Assembly: GCF_014650775.1 (NCBI RefSeq)
Contig: NZ_BMVP01000002.1
Coordinates: 558,001 to 622,000 of the forward strand
Direction: 5' to 3'
From: Streptomyces cirratus
GTDB lineage: Bacteria; Actinomycetota; Actinomycetes; Streptomycetales; Streptomycetaceae
Length of the DNA stretch: 64,000 bases
Part shown: positions 57,213-64,000 of the stretch, piece after piece
How positions within the stretch are numbered: the stretch's first letter is position 1
Layout of the letters: the number at the start of each line of letters is the position of its first letter
Translations under genes and position numbers: made by a program
Notes under the pieces: generated by a model
What the model saw: only the letters and a program-made list of their open reading frames with translations
Databases searched by the model: none
Told to the model about the DNA's origin: nothing

Positions 57213-57243
57213 TTGGTCATCGGGTCCTGACATGCGGGATAAT
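57213..57243 (+). promoter_or_regulatory. Candidate promoter of the DUF3117 gene
   Basis: TTGGTC (57213-57218) and GATAAT (57238-57243) are spaced 19 nt apart. The -10 is the best TATAAT match in this gap and lies about 90 bp before the start. The rest of the 330-bp gap 57004-57333 holds the palindrome at 57035 and no gene. Confidence 0.45.
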
Positions 57244-57333
57244 GGCTGGGAAGCAATGTGTTCGATGCCGGGTACTAGGCGCCTGAATGGGGCCGTCGGC
57301 GACGATGAGCTGGTTTCAGGAAGGGGAACGAGC

Positions 57334-57501
57334 ATGGCGGCCATGAAGCCGCGGACGGGCGACGGCCCGCTCGAGGTCACCAAGGAGGGGCGAGGCATCG
57401 TCATGCGCGTACCGCTCGAGGGCGGCGGTCGGCTCGTCGTCGAGCTGACTCCGGACGAGGCGGACGCCCTGGGTGACGCCCTGAAGAAGGTCGTCGGCTG
57501 A
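57334..57501 (+). CDS. DUF3117 small protein
   Basis: A 55-residue protein, MAAMKPRTGDGPLEVTKEGR onward, ending DALGDALKKVVG. This is the DUF3117 family (Rv1211), one of the most conserved small proteins of Actinobacteria, with no known function. It has no signal or membrane segment; the pattern of alternating strands (GRGIVMRVPLEGGGRLVVEL) suggests a small beta domain plus a C-terminal helix. ATG 57334 follows AAGGGGA. A terminator hairpin follows at 57544-57578. Confidence 0.93.
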   Translation: MAAMKPRTGDGPLEVTKEGRGIVMRVPLEGGGRLVVELTPDEADALGDALKKVVG

Positions 57502-57543
57502 TCCCCCGAGGACGCTGACAGGCACTTCGCCTACGAAACTCCG

Positions 57544-57578
57544 CACCGCCCCGGCCGCCTCGCGCGACCGGGGCGGTG
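57544..57578. terminator. Terminator between the DUF3117 and methyltransferase genes
   Basis: CACCGCCCCGG (57544-57554) and CCGGGGCGGTG (57568-57578) form a perfect 11-bp stem with a 13-nt loop in the convergent gap. Confidence 0.85.
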
Positions 57579-57602
57579 TCGTACCACCGCGGAGCCGCCG
57601 GG

Positions 57603-58265
57603 TCAGCGGCGGACCGCGCACAGCAGCCCGTCACCCACCGGGAGCAGCGCGGCCTCAAGAGCCGGGCTCTCGCGCACGCTGCGCAGCAGCTCGCGGACCC
57701 GGAGCACCTCCACCGGCTGGGCGGCGGAGTCGACGGTACGGCCGTCGGAGAAGACGCCTTCGAAGCACACCAGACCGCCCGGCCGCAGCAGCCGCAACGC
57801 TTCGGCGAGGTAGTCGAGGGACTCGGTGGGGTCACCGTCGCAGAAGACGAGGTCGTAGCCGCCGTCGGCGAGCCGCGGCAGCACGTCCAGGGCGCGGCCG
57901 GGGATGAAGCGGGCCCGGTTCCCCGCGAAGCCTGCGGCGCGGAAGGCCTGGCGGGCGAACGCCTGCCGGTCCGGCTCCGGGTCGACGGTGGTCAGCACCC
58001 CGTCAGGGCGCATCCCGTACAGGAGGTGGATGCCGGAGACTCCGGTCCCGGTGCCGATCTCGGCCACCGCCTTGGCGTCGGCGGTCGCGGCCAGCAGGCG
58101 CAGTGCGGCCCCGGTGCCCGGGGAGACGGAGCGCAGCCCCGCTTCCCTGGACCGGTCGCGGGCCCATCGCAGAGCGTCGTCCTCGGCGACAAACGCGTCG
58201 GCGAACGCCCAGCTCGTCTGCCGGTTGCCGCTAATGACCCTCTCCTGTCCCCATAGTTGGCGCAA
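57603..58265 (-). CDS. O-methyltransferase (Rv1220c-like)
   Basis: A class I SAM-dependent methyltransferase of the catechol/caffeoyl-CoA type: VAEIGTGTGVSGIHLLYGM (SAM motif I), LTTVDPEPDRQAFARQAF and YDLVFCDGDPTESLDYLAEA (acidic motif). The substrate is unknown. The start is unclear: TTG 58263-58265 gives 220 residues but has no ribosome site, whereas a strong GGAGAGG lies just before an ATT codon at 58233-58235 (210 residues). No ATG or GTG fits between. It is divergent from sigE, as in mycobacteria. Confidence 0.85.
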   Translation of the reverse strand: MRQLWGQERVISGNRQTSWAFADAFVAEDDALRWARDRSREAGLRSVSPGTGAALRLLAATADAKAVAEIGTGTGVSGIHLLYGMRPDGVLTTVDPEPDRQAFARQAFRAAGFAGNRARFIPGRALDVLPRLADGGYDLVFCDGDPTESLDYLAEALRLLRPGGLVCFEGVFSDGRTVDSAAQPVEVLRVRELLRSVRESPALEAALLPVGDGLLCAVRR

Positions 58266-58454
58266 CGGTGACTGTATCCGTTGACGTCGGGAACCCGCAG
58301 ATGGGACCGGGCGTTGGGAGGAGTAGGCGCGGGACGGATGCGGGATAGAGGGGACGGCAGAGGGCAGATCGGCAATCGGCGGCCCCGCGGACCCATAAGA
58401 CTCGTGCAAAGTTACTGCAAAAATGCTTATCCGGAGCTGACGGGAGGGGTGGCT

Positions 58455-59234
58455 ATGGTAGGGGCTCCACTGGACACCACCAGAGCCGATAGGGGAGGTG
58501 CGGCTGCGCCTACGGATCGTGGAGGCGTATTCAGACGTCTCTTCTGGTCGGCAGGTGAGCCGAAATCCGTGACCGAGACCGCTGACCGCTTCCACACCGC
58601 CGACACCGCAACCACCGCGACCTTTGCCACCGAAGCGGGACCGCAGGCGTGGACGCCTCCCTCCTGGGAGGAGATCGTCAGCACGCACAGCGCGCGGGTC
58701 TACCGCCTTTCCTACCGCCTGACGGGCAACCAGCACGACGCCGAGGACCTGACGCAGGAAGTCTTCGTCCGCGTCTTCCGCTCGCTGTCCACGTACACGC
58801 CCGGCACGTTCGAGGGCTGGCTGCACCGCATCACCACCAACCTCTTCCTGGACATGGTCCGCCGCAAGCAGCGGATCCGGTTCGACGCGCTCGCCGACGA
58901 CGCCGCCGAGCGGCTGCCCAGCCGTGAGCCGTCCCCCCAGCAGGTGCTCCACGACACCCACTTCGATGCCGATGTGCAGCAGGCGCTGGACACCCTCGCG
59001 CCCGAGTTCCGCGCGGCCGTCGTGCTGTGTGACATCGAGGGCCTGTCGTACGAGGAGATCGCCGCCACGCTCGGCGTGAAGCTCGGCACCGTGCGCAGCC
59101 GTATCCACCGGGGCCGCTCGCACCTGCGCAAGGCGCTCAAGCACCGGTCCCCCGAGGCCCGCGCGGAACAGCGCGCGCTGGCCGGGGTGGCGGTGGGCGC
59201 CCCCGGCGCCGGGGGAGAGGGCGGAAGCGAGTGA
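58455..59234 (+). CDS. sigE: ECF RNA polymerase sigma factor, SigE (Rv1221) type
   Basis: A 259-residue group 4 sigma factor. Region 2 has [20 protein letters not shown] and [20 protein letters not shown]; region 4 has [20 protein letters not shown] then [20 protein letters not shown]. About 75 disordered residues precede region 2. The next gene encodes its likely anti-sigma factor with a 4-bp overlap, then htrA, as in the M. tuberculosis sigE envelope-stress locus. ATG 58455 is best placed after GGGAGGGG. It is not the S. coelicolor gene named sigE. The 189 bp upstream are non-coding. Confidence 0.9.
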   Translation: MVGAPLDTTRADRGGAAAPTDRGGVFRRLFWSAGEPKSVTETADRFHTADTATTATFATEAGPQAWTPPSWEEIVSTHSARVYRLSYRLTGNQHDAEDLTQEVFVRVFRSLSTYTPGTFEGWLHRITTNLFLDMVRRKQRIRFDALADDAAERLPSREPSPQQVLHDTHFDADVQQALDTLAPEFRAAVVLCDIEGLSYEEIAATLGVKLGTVRSRIHRGRSHLRKALKHRSPEARAEQRALAGVAVGAPGAGGEGGSE

Positions 59235-59869
59235 GTGGAGCCCGACCTTCCCCCGCCGAACAACACCTGGGCGACCGTCTCGCCGCCCTGGTCGACGGAG
59301 AGCTGAGCCACGACGCCCGCGAGCGGGTGCTCGCGCACCTGGCGACCTGCCCCAAGTGCAAGGCCGAAGCCGACGCCCAGCGCCGGCTCAAGACCATGTT
59401 CGTGGAGAGCGCGCCACCGCCGCTGTCCGCCGGGCTGCTGGCCCGTCTGCAAGGCCTGCCGGGCGGTGATCCCGGGAGCCCCTCCTCCGGCTCGCCGGGC
59501 GGCGGAGCCCCCGCGGCGACCTTCGGGTACGTGGCTCCGGCCGCGCCGCGCGAAGCGCTCCGCATCCATGAGGGCGGCCGCGTCCACGAGCCGGGCCGCC
59601 CCAGGCGCCGGTTCGCGTTCGTCGCGGCCGGCGCGGTCTCGCTGGCCGCACTCGCCCTGGGCGGCGCCCTGCCGCTGGACTCCGCCGAGCCGGGCGGCTC
59701 TCGGGGCGAGGCTCCCGCCGCGCGGCCCGAGCCGTACGTGCCGCTGACCGATGCGGTGGTCCGCGACCGGCTCCCCAGCCCCGGCGTGCTGCCCACCTTC
59801 GCGCCCAGGGGGGTACTGAGCCCCTCCGCGCCGGCCCCGGCCCGACCGGCCGTCTCCCTGGCGCACTGA
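59231..59869 (+). CDS. rseA: Zinc-binding anti-sigma factor, membrane type (RseA/ZAS-like)
   Basis: A 212-residue protein. The N-terminal ZAS domain has His36, Cys40 and Cys43 ([10 protein letters not shown]3CX2C) after [21 protein letters not shown] hydrophobic stretch near residues 125-150 ([20 protein letters not shown]) probably spans the membrane. The C-terminal part is Pro-rich and extracellular. It should bind and hold the sigma factor encoded upstream until stress releases it. The GTG start overlaps the sigE stop. Confidence 0.88.
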   Translation: MSGARPSPAEQHLGDRLAALVDGELSHDARERVLAHLATCPKCKAEADAQRRLKTMFVESAPPPLSAGLLARLQGLPGGDPGSPSSGSPGGGAPAATFGYVAPAAPREALRIHEGGRVHEPGRPRRRFAFVAAGAVSLAALALGGALPLDSAEPGGSRGEAPAARPEPYVPLTDAVVRDRLPSPGVLPTFAPRGVLSPSAPAPARPAVSLAH

Positions 59870-59871
59870 CG

Positions 59872-59893
59872 GCGGGAGCCGGCCGGCTCCCGC
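59872..59893 (+). terminator. 22-nt perfect palindrome between rseA and htrA
   Basis: GCGGGAGCCGG and CCGGCTCCCGC are adjacent 11-nt arms, two bases after the rseA stop. As RNA it forms a hairpin with the middle bases as loop. It could attenuate read-through to htrA, whose start lies 132 bp further. Confidence 0.65.
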
Positions 59894-60025
59894 GGCCCCG
59901 GGCGTACGGACAGGGGAAGCGGGCCGCAGGCCTCGGGCCGGGGGCGGACCTGGTTGAATCGGCGGCAGTCGCGCCGTCCGGCGGTGCGACAGCTTGTGGA
60001 AGTCCGCCAGCGCGGGGGAGCGCCC

Positions 60026-61360
60026 ATGTCCGACAGCCAGCACACCGATCCGGCCCCGGCGGCGCCCCGCTGGTGGAGCCGCCCCGAGGGCCCGGTGGAC
60101 GTGCCGGCGGCGCGCGCGGCCGAGCCGGGGCAGGGACCCGAGCCGGAGCCGGTACCCGAGCCGGGGCAGGCGCCCCCGTCGGCCGCCGGGCCCCGCTACG
60201 ACCCGTGGGCCGACGCGCCGTTGCAGGTCGCAGACCTGGGCCGGGCGCCCCGTCCAGGGCCGCGGATGTGGCAGCTCGTGGCCCTCGCAGTCGTCACCGC
60301 CCTCCTCGCCGGGGGCGTCGGCGGCTACGTCGGCGTCCTCACCGAACGCCGCGGCAACACCCGCCTCGAACTCCCGCAGGCCGCAGTCGACCACAAGGAC
60401 CGCGCCCCGGAGAGCGTGGCCGGGATCGCCGCCACCGCCCTGCCCGGCGTGGTCACCCTGCACGTCAGCAGCGGCAGCGGCGGCAGTACCGGTACCGGCT
60501 TCGTGCTCGACGGCGACGGCCACATCCTCACCAACAACCACGTCGTCGCCGACGCCAAGGACATAACGGTCACTTTCAGTACGGGTGACAGCGTTCCCGC
60601 CGAAGTGGTGGGCCGCGACGGCGGCTACGACCTGGCCGTGGTCAAGGTCAGCGGAGTACGGGGGCTGCGCCCGCTCGCCCTCGGGAACTCCGAGAACGTC
60701 CGGGTCGGCGACCCCGTCGTGGCCATCGGCGCGCCGTTCGACCTCTCCAACACCGTCACCGCCGGCATCATCAGCGCCACCGGGCGCCCCATCACCGCCG
60801 GCGGCGACAAGGGCGACGGCAGCGACATCAGCTACGTCGACGCCCTCCAGACCGACGCCCCCATCAACCCCGGCAACTCCGGCGGCCCGCTCCTGGACTC
60901 CCAGGCCCACGTGATCGGCATCAACAGCGCCATCCGGGGCGCGGACAAGGGGCAGCAGGGGGACGAGGGCGCCCGCCAGAGCGGCAGCATCGGCCTCGGC
61001 TTCGCCATCCCCGTCAACCAGGGCAAGCGGGTCGCCGAGGAGCTGATCCGCACCGGCCACGCCACGCACCCGGTCATCGGCGTCACCCTCGACATGCAGT
61101 ACACCGGCGACGGAGCACGGGTCGGCGCCAAGGGCGAGGACGGCAAGCCCTCGGTCGTCGCGGACGGCCCCGGCGCCCGAGCCGGGATCAAGGCGGGCGA
61201 CGTGATCACGAAGGTGGACGGACAGCGCGTGCACGGCGGCGACGAGCTGATCATCAAGATCCGCGCCCACCGCCCCGGCGACGCGCTGCGCCTGACGGTG
61301 CTGCGCGAAGGCAGGGAACTCGCGCTGGAAGTGGTCCTCGGCTCGGCCACCGGATCGTGA
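60026..61360 (+). CDS. htrA: HtrA/DegP-like serine protease with PDZ domain
   Basis: A 444-residue membrane-anchored protease. A Pro/Glu-rich cytoplasmic tail, then a helix (WQLVALAVVTALLAGGVGG, about 82-100), a trypsin-fold domain with triad His172 (TNNHVVADA), Asp202 (GYDLAVV) and Ser285 (INPGNSGGPLLD), and a C-terminal PDZ domain from about residue 345 (GARAGIKAGDVITKVDG). It degrades or refolds damaged exported proteins. ATG 60026 follows GGGGGAG. The context after sigE-rseA fits an envelope-stress protease. Confidence 0.93.
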   Translation: MSDSQHTDPAPAAPRWWSRPEGPVDVPAARAAEPGQGPEPEPVPEPGQAPPSAAGPRYDPWADAPLQVADLGRAPRPGPRMWQLVALAVVTALLAGGVGGYVGVLTERRGNTRLELPQAAVDHKDRAPESVAGIAATALPGVVTLHVSSGSGGSTGTGFVLDGDGHILTNNHVVADAKDITVTFSTGDSVPAEVVGRDGGYDLAVVKVSGVRGLRPLALGNSENVRVGDPVVAIGAPFDLSNTVTAGIISATGRPITAGGDKGDGSDISYVDALQTDAPINPGNSGGPLLDSQAHVIGINSAIRGADKGQQGDEGARQSGSIGLGFAIPVNQGKRVAEELIRTGHATHPVIGVTLDMQYTGDGARVGAKGEDGKPSVVADGPGARAGIKAGDVITKVDGQRVHGGDELIIKIRAHRPGDALRLTVLREGRELALEVVLGSATGS

Positions 61361-61380
61361 CGGCCGCGGGCGTCCGTGCG

Positions 61381-61449
61381 GGAGACGCGCGGGCCCGGAA
61401 GCAGGAGACGCGCGGCGCGGCAAGCGGGAGACGCGCGGGGCCGGAAGAA
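61381..61449 (+). repeat. Three 23-bp tandem repeats between htrA and tatB
   Basis: Units at 61381-61403, 61404-61426 and 61427-61449 each open with GGAGACGCGCGG and end GGAAGCA-like; the middle unit differs at a few bases. They are non-coding. Confidence 0.85.
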
Positions 61450-61557
61450 GGATCCCGGGCGTCCTGAGGCGATCCGGGGCCTCCTGGCGTAGGGGCATCG
61501 AGCCGGGGCCGGGTACCGTTGTGGGGCCGGACGTGGAAAGAGCCGAGGAGCGGCAAG

Positions 61558-62004
61558 GTGTTCAACGACATAGGCGCACTCGAAGTGGTCACGATCGTGG
61601 TGCTCGCCATCCTCGTCTTCGGCCCGGACAAGCTGCCGAAGGTGATCCAGGACGTCAGCGGGGTCATCCGCAAGATCCGGTCGTTCTCGGACAGCGCCAA
61701 GCAGGACATCCGCTCCGAACTGGGCCCGGAGTTCAAGGACTTCGAGTTCGAGGACCTCAACCCCAAGACCTTCATCCGCAAGCACCTGGCGGAGAACGAG
61801 GACCTCAAGGAGATCCGCGGCAGCTTCGACCTCCGCAAGGAGCTGAGCGAGGTCACGGACGCCGTCAACGGCAGGGAAGCGCAGCCCGGGCCGGCCGCCG
61901 CAGCCGCCGCCACGCCCGCCGCCGGCACGGGTCCGGACCTGCTCAAGAAGCCCGCCTCCCCCGCCGCCGAACAGCGCACACCTTTCGACGCCGACGCCAC
62001 CTAG
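61558..62004 (+). CDS. tatB: Twin-arginine translocase subunit TatB
   Basis: A 148-residue protein beginning MFNDIGALEVVTIVVLAILV with the FGPDKLPKVIQ hinge. A long amphipathic helix (GVIRKIRSFSDSAKQDIRSE) and an Ala/Pro-rich tail follow. TatB with TatC recognises folded proteins with RR signal peptides. The acidic residue in the helix and the FGP hinge fit TatA/TatB; length and the position downstream of htrA favour TatB. GTG 61558 follows GAGGAG. Neither tatA nor tatC is present in the window. Confidence 0.92.
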   Translation: MFNDIGALEVVTIVVLAILVFGPDKLPKVIQDVSGVIRKIRSFSDSAKQDIRSELGPEFKDFEFEDLNPKTFIRKHLAENEDLKEIRGSFDLRKELSEVTDAVNGREAQPGPAAAAAATPAAGTGPDLLKKPASPAAEQRTPFDADAT

Positions 62005-62118
62005 CCCGTGTCCGGGCCACTGCCTGCCCGGCGATCCGGGACCGGATGGCTATTCTCTCCATCTGTCCGGACGCAGGGCACCCGAGGATGGGATCCCCCC
62101 GCGAAGCGAGGGGAGGGC

Positions 62119-62139
62119 CGTTCCGGACCCCACGGAACG
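62119..62139 (+). promoter_or_regulatory. Leader hairpin before the 62152 gene
   Basis: CGTTCCG (62119-62125) and CGGAACG (62133-62139) pair perfectly around a 7-nt loop, ending just before the GAGAGG ribosome site. It could affect translation or be an operator; a TATTCT at 62051-62056 is a possible -10. Confidence 0.4.
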
Positions 62140-62151
62140 AGAGGCGCCCAG

Positions 62152-62889
62152 ATGGAGACGACCAGCAGCCGCGTAGGGGTACAGCCCGCGGAAGCCACCG
62201 CCGAGGCCCCCGCCGCCGCACCACAGCCGACCCCGGAGCCCGAGCGGCCCCCCGCCCCACAGCAGACCCAGGAGCCCGCCTCGCCCGCGGCGACGGCCCG
62301 CCGGGCGGTCGACGGCTACCTGAGGGCCGACTTCCCCTGGTACGGGCTGGACGGGGCCTTCACCGGCCCCCGCTGGCTCATGCAGGTGGGGACCGCCGCG
62401 GACGGCACCGTCGAGCACGGCTCCACCGGACACGGGGACGAGCCCTCCGCCCGCGGCGAGATCGCCACCGGCGAGAAGGAACGCTTCGCGGTGGTGATCA
62501 CCGTGGCCAGCAACCCCCTGCGCCGCAGCGGCGACGGCACCGGCGTCCTGGAGGCCACCTCGGTCTCCTCCGCCGCCTGGCTGGCCGGCTCGGGGCTGCT
62601 CGCGTACAGCTGGCCCGGCCAGATGGACCACACCCTGCGCAACGACTGGCTCGACCAGCAGACCGAGGCGGCCTGGGAACTCGCGGACGACCTCGACGGC
62701 TCCGACTGGTCGACGCTGTCGCTGCCGGTCGACGGCGAGCCGACCACCTTCCACTACCGCGAGTCCGAATTCGGCTGGGTGCTCGCCGGCTCCACCCGGG
62801 CGGGCGTCCACCTGGGCGCGTACGGGCGCGGCATGAGCGCGTACGGCCTCGGCTTCTCGGCCATCTCCGACCTCGGCACGTACGAGTAG
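62152..62889 (+). CDS. Conserved hypothetical protein
   Basis: A 245-residue cytoplasmic protein with no membrane segment. After a 50-residue Pro/Ala/Gln-rich start comes a compact domain (RAVDGYLRADFPWYGLDGAF, FAVVITVASNPLRRSGDGTG, FHYRESEFGWVLAGSTRAGV) ending with GAYGRGMSAYGLGFSAI. I recognise it only as a recurring Streptomyces hypothetical. ATG 62152 fits the ribosome site. It lies between tatB and the convergent mrp gene, with a strong terminator after it. Confidence 0.7.
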   Translation: METTSSRVGVQPAEATAEAPAAAPQPTPEPERPPAPQQTQEPASPAATARRAVDGYLRADFPWYGLDGAFTGPRWLMQVGTAADGTVEHGSTGHGDEPSARGEIATGEKERFAVVITVASNPLRRSGDGTGVLEATSVSSAAWLAGSGLLAYSWPGQMDHTLRNDWLDQQTEAAWELADDLDGSDWSTLSLPVDGEPTTFHYRESEFGWVLAGSTRAGVHLGAYGRGMSAYGLGFSAISDLGTYE

Positions 62890-62901
62890 CCGCGCGGAAA
62901 C

Positions 62902-62938
62902 GCCAGGCACCGCGGACCGGGGGTCCGCGGTGCCTGGC
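62902..62938. terminator. Bidirectional terminator before mrp
   Basis: Perfect 17-bp arms (62902-62918 and 62922-62938) with a 3-nt GGG loop stand between the 62152 gene and the convergent mrp gene. Confidence 0.92.
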
Positions 62939-63002
62939 CCACGCCCTCAGGGCCTCACGCCCGTGCCTTCACGATCAGGCCCCCGCGCTCGGACCCCTAC
63001 GG

Positions 63003-64000
63003 TCAGAACTTGTTGCGCGGCGTGATTCCCAGCGACATGCCCGACAGCCCGCGGGCACGCCCGCCCAGCTTCCCGGCGATCGCACGCAGCGCCGCACCCG
63101 CCGGGGAGTCGGGGTCCGACAGCACGACCGGCTTGCCGTCGTCGCCGCCCTCGCGCAACCGCACGTCGATCGGGATGCTGCCCAGCACCGGCACGCTGGC
63201 GCCGACCGTCTTCGTCAGGCCGTCGGCCACCTTCTGGCCGCCGCCCGAGCCGAAGACGTCGACCATCTCGTCACAGTGCGGGCAGGGCAGGCCCGACATG
63301 TTCTCGACGACACCGACGATCTTCTGGTGGGTCTGCACGGCGATCGAACCGGCCCGCTCGGCCACCTCGGCCGCGGCCTGCTGCGGGGTGGTCACGACCA
63401 GGATCTCGGCGTTCGGCACCAGCTGCGCCACGGAGATCGCGATGTCACCGGTGCCCGGCGGCAGGTCCAGCAGCAGTACGTCCAGGTCGCCCCAGAAGAC
63501 GTCCGCGAGGAACTGCTGGAGCGCCCGGTGCAGCATCGGACCGCGCCAGACGACCGGCGCGTTGCCCGGGGTGAACATGCCGATGGAGATGACCTTCACG
63601 CCGTGCGCCGACGGAGGCATGATCATGTTCTCGACCTGGGTGGGCCGGCCGTCCACGCCGAGCATGCGCGGCACGCTGTGCCCGTAGATGTCCGCGTCCA
63701 CGACGCCGACCTTGAGCCCGTCCGCCGCCATCGCCGCCGCCAGGTTGACGGTCACGGACGACTTGCCCACGCCGCCCTTGCCGGAGGCGACCGCGTAGAC
63801 GCGGGTCAGCGAACCCGGCTTGGCGAAGGGCACCTCACGCTCGGCGGTGCCGCCGCGCAGGGTGGCCGCGAGGTCCTTGCGCTGCTCGTCGCTCATCACG
63901 TCGAGGGTGACGGCGACGGAGGTGACGCCCGCGACACGTTCCACGGCCTCGGTGACGTTCTTGGTGATGGTCTCGCGCATGGGACAGCCCGACACCGTCA
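63003..64000 (-). CDS. mrp: Mrp/ApbC-family Fe-S cluster carrier ATPase, N-terminus beyond the window
   Basis: 332 codons are visible; the gene continues past the window end. The visible N-terminal part (SGCPMRETITKNVTEAVERV) is the end of a MIP18-like domain, followed by the deviant Walker A ASGKGGVGKSSVTVNLA, switch DLPPGTGDIA and the metal-binding CPHC of MSGLPCPHC. Mrp proteins deliver Fe-S clusters to apoproteins. The apparent GTG at 63993-63995 is an internal codon. It parallels Rv1229c. Confidence 0.94.
   Translation of the reverse strand, partial: TVSGCPMRETITKNVTEAVERVAGVTSVAVTLDVMSDEQRKDLAATLRGGTAEREVPFAKPGSLTRVYAVASGKGGVGKSSVTVNLAAAMAADGLKVGVVDADIYGHSVPRMLGVDGRPTQVENMIMPPSAHGVKVISIGMFTPGNAPVVWRGPMLHRALQQFLADVFWGDLDVLLLDLPPGTGDIAISVAQLVPNAEILVVTTPQQAAAEVAERAGSIAVQTHQKIVGVVENMSGLPCPHCDEMVDVFGSGGGQKVADGLTKTVGASVPVLGSIPIDVRLREGGDDGKPVVLSDPDSPAGAALRAIAGKLGGRARGLSGMSLGITPRNKF

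Noticed and set aside
4911-61449. CRISPR arrays suggested by the several short repeats
   Set aside because: The repeats at 4911, 12589, 42176 and 61381 are directly tandem without unique spacers, and no cas genes are present.

Overview
The window is high-G+C actinobacterial chromosome, almost certainly Streptomyces. The evidence is the strong G/C third-position bias, frequent GTG and TTG starts, stop/start overlaps (GTGA, ATGA), long GC stem-loop terminators mostly without a U-tract, and lineage-specific genes: a SpoIIE-type phosphatase with a fused anti-sigma-like kinase domain, mshB for mycothiol, a BldK-type oligopeptide transporter, and a DUF3117 small protein. I found no tRNA, rRNA, IS element, prophage or CRISPR. 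This reads as conserved core chromosome with small accessory patches, not a genomic island.

Layout. 1-2.8 kb: the end of ychF, a YefM/RelE-type toxin-antitoxin pair with a TGTACA-core operator, a conserved hypothetical gene and a secreted SMP-30-like protein. 2.9-6.9 kb: a divergent MarR regulator, a tandem pair of membrane-anchored esterases, and a trypsin-like protease overlapping the second esterase. 6.9-13.1 kb: housekeeping and accessory genes (EamA exporter, PEP-mutase-like enzyme, threonine synthase-like enzyme, septum-formation-domain protein, GntR regulator, SPOR protein, Nudix hydrolase). 13.3-16.5 kb: a lone anti-sigma-like ATPase next to a PAS-PAS-GAF-PP2C-HATPase phosphatase, then what looks like a decayed Ser/Thr kinase. 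17-20.5 kb (minus): sdhC-sdhA-sdhB, an Mtb Sdh1-like succinate dehydrogenase.

21-39 kb: an LpqW-like orphan solute-binding lipoprotein, typA, and two complete paralogous oligopeptide ABC operons (26.4-32.3 and 33.5-39.2 kb), each with binding protein, two permeases and two ATPases. They are separated by an acetyltransferase gene. The last ATPase genes share a 113-nt identical block. 39.5-43.4 kb: a small membrane protein, mshB, a DUF6113-like membrane protein and a proline/glycine-rich peptidoglycan-binding protein. 43.5-47.1 kb: a four-gene ABC exporter plus DesK/DesR-like two-component unit behind a 22-nt palindrome.

47-64 kb: a SirB1-like protein, an acetyltransferase, fdxA, dapC, a small secreted protein, a lysozyme-like lipidated or anchored protein, dapE, a LOG-family protein, a folP2-type DHPS paralogue, a DivIVA-like protein, tag, an enoyl-CoA hydratase, a DUF3117 protein, an O-methyltransferase, sigE, a zinc anti-sigma factor, htrA, tatB, a hypothetical gene and mrp (cut by the window end). 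From memory, the order dapE-LOG-folP2-DivIVA-tag-DUF3117-OMT-sigE-rseA-htrA-tatB-mrp parallels M. tuberculosis Rv1202-Rv1229c. That synteny is the strongest guide to function in the right half. It suggests a cell-envelope/stress block: the sigma factor and its anti-sigma factor sit next to a periplasmic protease and a Tat translocase component, with diaminopimelate genes nearby.
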